Below, in pieces: positions 55,304-63,175 of a stretch of DNA of 64,000 nucleotides (positions are counted from its first letter, which is position 1; every line of letters begins with the position of its first letter). Where the stretch lies: the NCBI GenBank assembly GCA_017303575.1, contig JAFLCL010000016.1:1-64000 (forward strand), read 5' to 3'. The notes under the pieces are model-generated. The model was not told where the DNA came from, searched no databases, and saw only the letters and a program-made list of their open reading frames with translations. The DNA is from Deltaproteobacteria bacterium (lineage in GTDB: Bacteria > Myxococcota_A > Polyangia > Polyangiales > Sandaracinaceae). The translations under genes were made by a program, and so were the position numbers.

Positions 55304-56611
55304 CTAGCGGGGCTCGCTCAGCAGCATGCCTGCGCCGACGGTGTTGTTCGTCGCTTCGTCGACGAGGATGAAGCTGCCGGTCGTGCGGTTGCGACGGTAC
55401 TCGTCGTAGGCGAGCGGTGAGCTCACCCGCAGCGAGATGCGGCCGATGTCGTTGAGCTTGAGCTGCGCCACGCCCTCTTCGCGGTGGAGCGTGTTGATGT
55501 CGAGCCTGTACTGGAGGTTCGTCACCATCGCCTTGGCCCAGCGCGTCGTGTGCTTGATCGCGTAGCGGCCGCGCACGTTGAGCGGCTGATCGCTCATCCA
55601 GCACACCATCGCCTCGAGCTCTTGTCCGACGAACGGGCGGTTGTTCGGACGACACAGCATGTCGCCGCGCGAGACGTCGAGATCATCCGCGAGGTGCACG
55701 GTGACGCTCATGGGCGGGTAGGCCTCGGCGACCTCGCCGTCGAACGTCTCGATGCGCGCGATCTTCGAGGTGAAGCCGCTCGGCAAGACGACCACGTCGT
55801 CGCCCGCGCGCATCACGCCGCCCGCGACCTGACCTGCATAGCCGCGGTAGTCGTGGTGCTCCTGGCTCGAGCTCGTGGGACGCACGACCCACTGCACGGG
55901 GAAGCGCGCGTCGACGAGGTTGCGATCGGAGGCGATGTGCACGTTCTCGAGGTGATGGAGCAGCGCACTGCCCTGGTACCAGGGCATGTTCTTCGAGCGG
56001 TCGACGACGTTGTCGCCCTTGAGCGCGCTCATCGGGATGAACGCGATGTCCTGCACGTCGAGCTTGCTCGCGAAGCTGCGGAACTCCGCCTCGATCTTGC
56101 GGAACACGGCCTCGTCCCAGCCCACGAGGTCCATCTTGTTCACAGCGAGCACGAGGTGCGGGATGCGCAGGAGCGACGCGATGAAGGAGTGACGACGCGA
56201 CTGCTCGACGAGGCCCTGTCGCGCGTCGACGAGCACGATCGCGAGGTTCGCGGTCGAGGCGCCCGTCACCATGTTGCGCGTGTACTGGATGTGCCCCGGC
56301 GTGTCCGCGATGATGAACTTGCGGCGCGGCGTGGCGAAGTAGCGGTACGCGACGTCGATCGTGATGCCCTGCTCGCGCTCGGCGCGCAGGCCATCGGTGA
56401 GGAGCGCGAGGTTCGTGTACTCGTCGCCGCGGCGGCGCGAGACGTCCTCGACGTGCGCGAGCTGATCCTCGAAGATGCTCTTCGTGTCGTAGAGGAGGCG
56501 TCCGATCAGCGTCGACTTGCCGTCGTCCACGCTGCCGCAGGTCGAGAAGCGCAGCAGCTCTGCGCCCTCCTCCATCACCGCCACGTCGCGCGTCACGAGC
56601 TCCGAGTCCAT
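55304..56611 (-). CDS. cysN: Sulfate adenylyltransferase subunit 1 (GTPase), without adjacent cysD
   Basis: This is a 435-residue translation-factor-type GTPase that drives sulfate activation to APS together with CysD. The start at ATG 56611 follows AGGAG. The P-loop is 'GSVDDGKST' (26-34), with 'ADTPGHIQYTRNM' and 'VNKMDLVGWD' as the other G motifs and beta-barrel domains after residue 230. There is no C-terminal APS kinase (CysC) fusion. The expected upstream cysD is missing; the neighbour is a lipoprotein gene on the opposite strand. CysD is either elsewhere or the protein has another partner. Confidence 0.92.
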   Translation of the reverse strand: MDSELVTRDVAVMEEGAELLRFSTCGSVDDGKSTLIGRLLYDTKSIFEDQLAHVEDVSRRRGDEYTNLALLTDGLRAEREQGITIDVAYRYFATPRRKFIIADTPGHIQYTRNMVTGASTANLAIVLVDARQGLVEQSRRHSFIASLLRIPHLVLAVNKMDLVGWDEAVFRKIEAEFRSFASKLDVQDIAFIPMSALKGDNVVDRSKNMPWYQGSALLHHLENVHIASDRNLVDARFPVQWVVRPTSSSQEHHDYRGYAGQVAGGVMRAGDDVVVLPSGFTSKIARIETFDGEVAEAYPPMSVTVHLADDLDVSRGDMLCRPNNRPFVGQELEAMVCWMSDQPLNVRGRYAIKHTTRWAKAMVTNLQYRLDINTLHREEGVAQLKLNDIGRISLRVSSPLAYDEYRRNRTTGSFILVDEATNNTVGAGMLLSEPR

Positions 56612-56667
56612 GCCTTCTCCTGAGAGACCGAGAGAGAATCTCTCGGGAACGAACTGTAGTACGGGGT

Positions 56668-56700
56668 CCGGGGGCAACGCCCCCGGCGCGAGGCGCTTGC
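56668..56700. repeat. REP-like hairpin (family B, divergent copy)
   Basis: CCGGGGGC-AAC-GCCCCCGG (56668-56686) is a perfect 8-bp stem followed by CGCGAGGCGC, similar to the GCCGCAAGGCGC flank of the copies at 10.4 and 31.6 kb. It lies in the spacer between divergent cysN and the lipoprotein gene. Confidence 0.5.
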
Positions 56701-56801
56701 GCCGCGCAAGGGATAGGCTCGACGTCGAGCCGAGATCCCGCGGAAAATGCGCGGGAATCGACGCTCGACGTGCGAGGCCGACATACCGGGAAGCCCTCGC
56801 G

Positions 56802-57995
56802 GTGGCAAGCATCGCGCTCCTCCTGGGAGGGGGCGTCGCGGGCTGCTGCTTCGACGCGAGCTCGCCGCCGCCGCACTTCGAGCCGCTGCCGGCGCCGACG
56901 CCATGGCCCGAGCCCTACGCGCCGGAGGACATCGAGCCGCCGCCGCCGCTGGCGCCCTACGTGGAGCCGCCCTATCGCTATGGGTCGCCGTCGATCGCGG
57001 CTGCGCTCGAAGAGGCGGCGCACGGGACGCCTCAGCGCGCGGATGCGCCGCAGATCTTCGGGCGCGCGCGGCCGATCGAGGGCGAGATCCACCGAGGGCT
57101 GCTCGTCTGTCGTGCGCAGATCCGCGGCCACTACGACGACTCGCTCTTCGCGGGTGGGGCCGACGTCGCGATGACAGTGACCCTCGGTCAGGGCGAGGCG
57201 ATGAGCACGGGCCAGCACGCTTCGCGAACGTTCACGTTCCCGATCGCGAGCCTGGATGTGGGCACGACCGTCGCGGCGAGCGTCGTCGACGTGGACGTGC
57301 TGTTCAGCGATCCGATCGGAGGCGGCACGGCGAGCTACGAGCGCACGCCGTTCACGATCGAGCATCCGAACGCGAGCATCGAGTGTCGCGCGCTCCCGAG
57401 CGTCGAGGCCGAGGTGCAGCGCTCGCTCGCGCGCTTTCGTCGCGTGCTCGATGGCTTCCACTCGGGCGAGCCCGATCTCGTCGCGGGCGATCTCGGCTTC
57501 CCGAGCGTCCAGCCGGTGCGCGCCGCGGCAGAGGACGTCGCCAGCTGGGTCGGCTGGAGCGACCCCGAGCTGCGCGCGGGCTTCGCGCACGCGCTCGAGC
57601 TCGGTGCTGCCTACCTCGCCACGATCGGGCCCGCCGTGGCCGCCCGACACGACGCGCTGCCTCCGATGAACGAGCCGACGAATGCGGGCGATCGCACGCT
57701 GCGCATCGTGCGCGTGGCCTGCGACGACGAGGCGCGCGCGCTGCGGGCCGAGATGGGCGTGCAGGTGAGCGATCGTCGCGAGCCGGCGTGTCACGTGATC
57801 GTCGAGGTGGAGGCGCGTCGCGCGATGCGCCTCGCACCGCGGCCGCCCGCGATCGACGAGGCCTGGACGCTCAGCGAAGACGGAACCCGCGAGCGCGCGC
57901 AGCGCATCGCCACGCACTGCGGCGACGAGTGGCTCCGCGCCGATGCGCCGCGCTCGATGCAGCGCGGTGACCGCTGCGAGGTGCACTCGGCGTGA
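56802..57995 (+). CDS. Lipoprotein of unknown function
   Basis: This protein is about 397 residues from GTG 56802; the start is uncertain because the basic residues that should precede the signal lie just upstream in the same open frame. The hydrophobic stretch ends in 'GVAGCC', a lipobox. A Pro/Glu-rich linker (about 20-65) leads to a beta-rich domain ('ADVAMTVTLGQGEAM') and then a helical domain from about residue 200. It is probably attached to the outer membrane. No family was recognised. Confidence 0.65.
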   Translation: MASIALLLGGGVAGCCFDASSPPPHFEPLPAPTPWPEPYAPEDIEPPPPLAPYVEPPYRYGSPSIAAALEEAAHGTPQRADAPQIFGRARPIEGEIHRGLLVCRAQIRGHYDDSLFAGGADVAMTVTLGQGEAMSTGQHASRTFTFPIASLDVGTTVAASVVDVDVLFSDPIGGGTASYERTPFTIEHPNASIECRALPSVEAEVQRSLARFRRVLDGFHSGEPDLVAGDLGFPSVQPVRAAAEDVASWVGWSDPELRAGFAHALELGAAYLATIGPAVAARHDALPPMNEPTNAGDRTLRIVRVACDDEARALRAEMGVQVSDRREPACHVIVEVEARRAMRLAPRPPAIDEAWTLSEDGTRERAQRIATHCGDEWLRADAPRSMQRGDRCEVHSA

Positions 57996-58067
57996 GCGCG
58001 CCGGGCGCGATCCTGCGCGTGGGCGCCGAGCTGTCGCTGACGCCCGTGCTCCTGCGCTTCGACTGAG

Positions 58068-58313
58068 GATGTGGTCGGCGTGAACCACGAAATAGAGATG
58101 CTTGTGGACGCGCGGCAGGTGCACGCGTCGAATCTCCGCGGCCGAGCCGATGCGTCGAAAGACAGGTGTGGTCGGCCCGACCAGGCTCAGCGTCTCCAGT
58201 GCTTCGGCAACGTCGATGGCGATGCTCCGTGGAGCATCCGCGCGATGTTCGCGCCACCACGCGTCAGCGGCCGCGATGTCCTCGGCCGCTTCCGACGTGA
58301 CGATGACCTTCAC
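58068..58313 (-). pseudogene. Decayed ParE/RelE-type toxin gene
   Basis: From ATG 58313 the first 80 or so codons read as a ParE-type toxin: 'KVIVTSEAAEDIAAADAWWR' opening, 'FRRIGSAAEIRRVHLPRVHK' and 'LYFVVHADHIL' in the middle. After that the family's usual last strand and stop are missing; the frame becomes Arg/Ala-rich and runs open for over two kilobases across the opposite-strand lipoprotein gene. The simplest reading is loss of the 3' end by deletion or frameshift. The start overlaps the antitoxin stop by four bases, as in a normal TA pair. Confidence 0.6.
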
Positions 58314-58519
58314 CGCGAACGCAGCCGCGCGATCAGCTCGACTGCGTCGATGGTGTTGCTCTCGTTTGCCGAGGCGAGACGGCGCTCGAGCTCCTCGTCG
58401 AGCTCGGCTGGCCAGGGCTCTTCGAGCATCACCAGCTCGACCTCGGAGCCTTCAGGCAGCTCGGGCGCGTCATCGACGACGATCTGCCCTCCTCGCACCT
58501 GTCCTCGAACACGCAGCAT
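58310..58519 (-). CDS. Antitoxin-like protein (DUF104/AF2212-like N-terminus)
   Basis: This 69-residue protein starts with 'LRVRGQVRGGQIVVDDAPE' and 'LPEGSEVELVMLEEP', the swapped-hairpin pattern of AF2212/DUF104-like antitoxins. It ends in a short helix 'IDAVELIARLRSR' like ParD toxin-binding tails. It is coupled to a decayed toxin gene and may be kept as a solitary regulator or anti-toxin decoy. There is no clear ribosome-binding site. Confidence 0.7.
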   Translation of the reverse strand: MLRVRGQVRGGQIVVDDAPELPEGSEVELVMLEEPWPAELDEELERRLASANESNTIDAVELIARLRSR

Positions 58520-58556
58520 CGAAGGAGGGTAGCCGATCGAGACGCGCGGGCCCGTC

Positions 58557-59900
58557 TCACCGTTCAGCTCGGTCGCCGACGACGTGTGCGAGCAGGTACA
58601 CGAGCCACCGGCCACCGTGCGGGGCCGCGCTCGGGCGCGCGAGCAGGAACACGGGCTCGGCCACGTGGAGGGCGAGGCCCGACGCGGTGAGAACATGGTC
58701 GAGCGCGAGGCGCGCGGCGCGTGCGTTGCCGTCGTCGAACGGATGGAACGCGCACACGTCGAGATAGACGCGCGCGGCACGCACCAACACGGCGTCGCGC
58801 CCGGAGGCCTGCGCGAGCGCGGCCTCGACTTCCGTCTCGAGCTTCGATCGCATGCCGTAGCGCTCGCGGCCTCGTTTCGCGTACGCATCGGTGGTGCGCA
58901 ACGTCGCGGGTCGACCGAGCGAGAGGCTCGTCCACGCGGCCAGTCGTTCGAGCGTGAGCGGCTCGCCCGAGGTGGCGCTCGTTCGTGCAACCGCGATCGC
59001 CTCGCGCATCTGCGTGGCGCGATCGGTGTCCCGCGCTGCGTCGTGCGTGTCGACGTAGGCGAGGTGACCGTCACGCACGACGGGTGCTCGTGTGGATGGA
59101 AGAGGCGACGCGTCGGTGAACGCTTTCTCGCGCGCCGCGATCCACTGCGCGAGCACATCGGGTTCCGCGCGCAGCGTGGCCTGCTGCGCGATCAACGCGT
59201 CGCGGACCTGGGAGGCAGCCTTCGTGAGCGTCGCCTCGTCCGGCGCGACCCAGCTCCGGAACACGCCGGAGGCCGCTTCGAGGATCGCAACGCCGATCGC
59301 GTCGTCGTCGTCTCCGCGCCGCTCGAGGTACCAGCGAAGGACCGTGGCGAACGTCGCGTACCAGGCGTCGGTCGCGCCGGTGCGCTCCACGGCCCACGAC
59401 GTGAGCTCGACCACTGCGTGCTCCGCCGCGCGAGGAACGTCGAGGTCGAGCCCCTCGATCTCGAGGCGTGTGAAGCGACGATCGAGATCCTCGAGCACGG
59501 CTCGCCAATCGAGCACGGCCCGCTTCACCTGCGCGATCGATGCCGTCACGGCCTCCGCGTCACGAAGCCGCAGGCTGTCGCGAGGACAGCACCATTCCCT
59601 GACCGGACCGCCACAGCCGGGCTCGGACGCAGCCCACATCCAGCCGTTGATCCACGGGCCGAACCGCGCCGTGAGCGCTCGATCCAGCTGAAGCGCGAGC
59701 AGCGCGCGCTCCGTCGCGACAGTGGGCGGTGGGGCGTGATCGGGATCGAGCGGGCGTCGTCGTGCTCGCTCCACGCTTCGCTCGGCCGCTTCGTGGACGA
59801 GGGGATCGACGACAGCGTCGAGCTCGTTCGGGTCGAACTCACGCTCGGCAGGGCTGACGTCCTCCCATCGCAGGCGCCTCGCATAGAGCGGCGGATCCAC
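58557..59900 (-). CDS. Fic-domain protein (putative AMP-transferase)
   Basis: This 447-residue protein has its Fic core at the C-terminus: 'FHPFDDGNARAARLALDHVL' with catalytic His386. The Gly after the Asn of the usual HPFxxGNGR loop is Ala here, so the phosphate-binding loop is slightly altered but the His and Arg are present. Residues 1-340 are long and helical, including 'RDGHLAYVDTHDAARDTDR' before the core. Fic enzymes transfer AMP or similar groups to protein Ser/Thr/Tyr. No separate inhibitory antitoxin gene is seen. It is cytoplasmic and divergent from the efflux operon. Confidence 0.88.
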   Translation of the reverse strand: MDPPLYARRLRWEDVSPAEREFDPNELDAVVDPLVHEAAERSVERARRRPLDPDHAPPPTVATERALLALQLDRALTARFGPWINGWMWAASEPGCGGPVREWCCPRDSLRLRDAEAVTASIAQVKRAVLDWRAVLEDLDRRFTRLEIEGLDLDVPRAAEHAVVELTSWAVERTGATDAWYATFATVLRWYLERRGDDDDAIGVAILEAASGVFRSWVAPDEATLTKAASQVRDALIAQQATLRAEPDVLAQWIAAREKAFTDASPLPSTRAPVVRDGHLAYVDTHDAARDTDRATQMREAIAVARTSATSGEPLTLERLAAWTSLSLGRPATLRTTDAYAKRGRERYGMRSKLETEVEAALAQASGRDAVLVRAARVYLDVCAFHPFDDGNARAARLALDHVLTASGLALHVAEPVFLLARPSAAPHGGRWLVYLLAHVVGDRAER

Positions 59901-60033
59901 GTGCAGAGCGTACGCGCCGAAGCGCCTCGGTGAGATCCACTGAACGCTGCTTCAGGCGGTCCATCATTCTTCACGTGTTCTTCGAGCTCGGCGCATCGCG
60001 CGTCGGGCGTTTGGTGCGTATGACTCGCACCGC

Positions 60034-61242
60034 ATGGACGAACGGCTCGACAAGCTCGGCATCCCTCCGCAACGGCCCTGGCGGAAGTGGGTGATGCGCT
60101 TCGTGTTCGTCGGTGTGATCGTGGGCGCGGTCGTGGGCTTCGGCGCCTACCTGCGGAGCAACGCACCGACGGGGCCGCAGTTCGCGACGTCGGCGATCAC
60201 GCGCGGAGAGCTGGTCGCGACGGTGAGCGCGACGGGCACGCTGCGGCCGAGGAACACCGTCGAGGTCGGCCCCGAGATCTCGGGGCGCGTGCGCTCCGTC
60301 GCCGTCGACGCCAACGATCACGTCACGGCGGGGCAGGTGCTCGCGGAGATCGAGACCACGCAGATCGACGCACAGGTGCAGACCGCGCGCGCCAACCTCG
60401 CGTCGGCGAGCGCGGGCATCCGCGTGGCGCGCGCCGCGCTCGATGATCTCCGGCGAACGGCGACACGCACCGAGCAGCTCCACACGCGGCAGCTGGCCTC
60501 CGACGCCGAGCTCGATCAGTCCCGCGGTGCGATCGCGCGCGCCGAGGCCGAGGTCGCTGCGGCCGGGGCACGCGCCGCTGTCGCGCGGGCCGAGCTCGAT
60601 CGCATCTCGGCCGATCTCGATCGCGCGCGGGTGGTCTCGCCCATCGATGGCATCGTGCTCGCGCGGAACGTCGAGCCCGGTCAGCCGGTGGCGGCGACGC
60701 TGAGCGCGCCGGTGTGGTTCATCCTCGCGGAGGACCTCTCGGCGCTCGAGCTCGAGGTCACGATCGACGAGGCCGACATCGGCCGCGTGCGCGAGGGCAT
60801 GGAGGCCACCTTCCGCGTCGATGCGCATCAGGATCGCGAGTTCCGCGCGACGATCCGCCGCATCCACTTCGCGTCGCGCACGGTGCTCAACGTCGTCACC
60901 TACCCCGCCGAGCTCTCCGTCGACAACGCCGAGGGGCTCCTTCGGCCCGGCATGACCGCGACAGCGACGATCGTGAGCGAGCGGACGAGCGATCAGATCC
61001 TCGTGCCCAACTCGGCCCTGCGCTTCGTGCCGCCGATCGCGCAGCGCTTCGGCGGGCCGCGTCGCGTGACCCCGACGGGCCCCACGATCTGGATCCTCCG
61101 CGAAGGTCAGGCCGAGGCGCTGGGCGTCGACACGCACGGCACCGACGGACGCAACACCGCGATCTCGGGCGAGGGCGTCAGCGAGGGCCTCGAGGTGATC
61201 ACCGGCCTCGCGCGCGACGCCGCCGAGGGCCCCACGCCGTGA
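60034..61242 (+). CDS. MacA-like periplasmic adaptor protein
   Basis: This 402-residue adaptor has a single N-terminal membrane anchor (about residues 22-40). The biotinyl-lipoyl halves are 'RNTVEVGPEISGRVRSV' and 'ARVVSPIDGIVLARNVEPGQ', with a coiled-coil hairpin between them (about 100-200) and a beta-barrel and membrane-proximal domain after. It links the inner-membrane MacB transporter to a TolC channel. The stop overlaps the GTG of the ATPase gene (GTGA), so the operon starts here. The 133-base gap to fic must hold both promoters. Confidence 0.92.
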   Translation: MDERLDKLGIPPQRPWRKWVMRFVFVGVIVGAVVGFGAYLRSNAPTGPQFATSAITRGELVATVSATGTLRPRNTVEVGPEISGRVRSVAVDANDHVTAGQVLAEIETTQIDAQVQTARANLASASAGIRVARAALDDLRRTATRTEQLHTRQLASDAELDQSRGAIARAEAEVAAAGARAAVARAELDRISADLDRARVVSPIDGIVLARNVEPGQPVAATLSAPVWFILAEDLSALELEVTIDEADIGRVREGMEATFRVDAHQDREFRATIRRIHFASRTVLNVVTYPAELSVDNAEGLLRPGMTATATIVSERTSDQILVPNSALRFVPPIAQRFGGPRRVTPTGPTIWILREGQAEALGVDTHGTDGRNTAISGEGVSEGLEVITGLARDAAEGPTP

Positions 61243-61973
61243 CCGGTCTCGTCGAGATCCGCGGCATCCACAAGGTCTACGGGCACGGCGAGACCGAGGT
61301 GCGCGCGCTCGACGGCGTGTCGCTCGACATCGAAGAGGGCGACTTCGTCGCGGTCATGGGCCCGAGCGGCTCGGGCAAGTCGACGTTCATGAACATCCTC
61401 GGCTGCCTCGATGTCCCCACGGCCGGCAGCTACCGCCTGCGTGGCGTCGAGATCGGCAAGCTCGATCGCGACACGCTCGCGCTCCTGCGTCGTCACCAGC
61501 TCGGCTTCGTGTTCCAGGGCTTCAACCTCCTCGCGCGCACGACGGCGCTCGAGAACTGCGAGCTGCCGCTGCTCTATCAGGGCGTGGCGCGCACCGAGCG
61601 CCGGGCGCGCGCGCTCGACGCGCTCGATCGCGTGGGGCTCGCCAACCGCGCGAACCACCTCCCGAACGAGCTGTCGGGTGGACAGCAGCAGCGCGTGGCG
61701 ATCGCGCGCGCGCTCGTGTCGCGACCGGCGGTGATCCTCGCCGACGAGCCCACGGGCAACCTCGACTCGACGCGAAGCGAGGAGATCATGAAGCTGCTCG
61801 TGGAGCTCAACGAGACGCAGCGCATCACCATCGCGATGGTCACCCACGAGCCCGACATGGCCGCGTACGCGCGACGCGTCGTGGTGTTCAAGGACGGCCG
61901 CGTGGTGACCGACGAGCGGCAGCGCGCGATCCCGCCCGACGCCCGCGGCGAGAGGCAGGGGGCGGCCCTTTGA
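61239..61973 (+). CDS. MacB-type ABC transporter ATP-binding protein
   Basis: This 244-residue ATPase starts at a GTG at 61239. It has Walker A 'MGPSGSGKSTFMN', the ABC signature 'LSGGQQQRVA' and Walker B 'VILADEPTGNLD', all intact. The short 'FVFQGFNLLARTTALENCEL' region is typical of the LolD/MacB export class. It powers MacA-MacB-TolC export of macrolides, siderophores or lipopeptides; the cargo is unknown. The ATPase and permease are separate genes here, unlike the fused MacB of enterobacteria. Confidence 0.94.
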   Translation: MTGLVEIRGIHKVYGHGETEVRALDGVSLDIEEGDFVAVMGPSGSGKSTFMNILGCLDVPTAGSYRLRGVEIGKLDRDTLALLRRHQLGFVFQGFNLLARTTALENCELPLLYQGVARTERRARALDALDRVGLANRANHLPNELSGGQQQRVAIARALVSRPAVILADEPTGNLDSTRSEEIMKLLVELNETQRITIAMVTHEPDMAAYARRVVVFKDGRVVTDERQRAIPPDARGERQGAAL

Positions 61974-63175
61974 TCACGACGACGCTGCTCATGGCGATCA
62001 CCGCCATCCGCAGGAACGCGATGCGATCGTTCCTCACCACGCTCGGCGTGATCATCGGCGTGGCCTCGGTCATCGCGATGGTCACGCTGGGCCGCGGCGC
62101 GACCGCGAGCGTGACCAACGACATCTCGGCGCTCGGCAACAACATGCTGATCATCGTGCCGGGCGCCGATCGCCGCTTCGGCTCGAGCTCGAGCGCGCAG
62201 CCGTTCACGCAGGACGACGTGAACGCGATCCGCGAAGAGGTTCCTGCCGTCGCGCTCGTGGCGCCGACGTCGGGCGGCGCGGGGCGTGCTGTCTACGGCA
62301 ACCAGAACTGGTCGACGGGCGTGACCGGCGCCGACAATTCCTACCTCCGCGTGCGCAACTGGAACGTGGAGCTCGGTCGCGAGTTCAACGACGGCGAGGT
62401 CCGCACGGGACAGGCCGTGTGCATCCTCGGCGAGACGCCACGGCGCGAGCTCTTCGGCGCAGGCAGCCCCATCGGCGAGCAGATCCGCGTGGGCACCGTG
62501 AGCTGCGAGGTGATCGCCGTGCTCGAGAGCAAGGGCACCTCGACGTTCGGCGAAGACCAAGACGACTTCATCCTCATGCCCTTGGTCACGTTCCAGCGGC
62601 GCATGAGCGGCAACGAGAACATCGGCGCGATCCTCGTGTCGGCGACCGAGGGCGTGCCCACGCGCGACGCGCAGCTCGATCTGATCGCCCTTCTTCGTCA
62701 GCGTCGGCGCATCCACGTGGGCGACGAGGACGACTTCGTCGTGCGCGACATGCAGGAGATCGGTCAGGTCGTCTCGACGGTGACCGGCGTGCTCACCACG
62801 CTGCTCGGCGCGATCGCCGCGGTGTCCCTCCTCGTCGGCGGCATCGGCATCATGAACATCATGCTCGTCGCGGTGACCGAGCGAACGCGCGAGATCGGCA
62901 TCCGCATGGCGATCGGCGCGCGCGCGGGCGACGTGCTCCTCCAGTTCCTCGTCGAGGCGATCACGCTCTCGGTGCTCGGCGGCGTGATGGGCATCGCGCT
63001 CGGTCTCCTCGGCAGCTGGGGCGCCGCCCGCGCGTTCGATCTGCCGTGGGTGCCGGGCATGGACGTGATCGCGGGCTCGTTCTTGTTCTCCGCGTTGGTC
63101 GGCGTGTTCTTCGGCTACTACCCCGCGCACAAGGCGGCCCAGCTCAACCCGATCGAGGCCCTTCGTTATGAGTGA
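61970..63175 (+). CDS. MacB-type ABC transporter permease (FtsX domain)
   Basis: This 401-residue permease starts at a TTG that overlaps the ATPase stop (TTGA); an ATG at 61991 is an alternative. The first membrane span is at about residues 15-38, then a large periplasmic domain (about 45-270). Three more spans follow ('LLVGGIGIMNIMLVAVTERT' near residue 285), which is the MacB/FtsX layout. The 'RTREIGIRMAIGARAGDVLL' coupling helix contacts the ATPase. The stop overlaps the outer-membrane channel gene by eight bases. Confidence 0.92.
   Translation: MITTTLLMAITAIRRNAMRSFLTTLGVIIGVASVIAMVTLGRGATASVTNDISALGNNMLIIVPGADRRFGSSSSAQPFTQDDVNAIREEVPAVALVAPTSGGAGRAVYGNQNWSTGVTGADNSYLRVRNWNVELGREFNDGEVRTGQAVCILGETPRRELFGAGSPIGEQIRVGTVSCEVIAVLESKGTSTFGEDQDDFILMPLVTFQRRMSGNENIGAILVSATEGVPTRDAQLDLIALLRQRRRIHVGDEDDFVVRDMQEIGQVVSTVTGVLTTLLGAIAAVSLLVGGIGIMNIMLVAVTERTREIGIRMAIGARAGDVLLQFLVEAITLSVLGGVMGIALGLLGSWGAARAFDLPWVPGMDVIAGSFLFSALVGVFFGYYPAHKAAQLNPIEALRYE

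Noticed and set aside
57992-58066. 24-codon frame after the lipoprotein gene
   Set aside because: It is too short, has no features, and lies antisense to the decayed toxin region.
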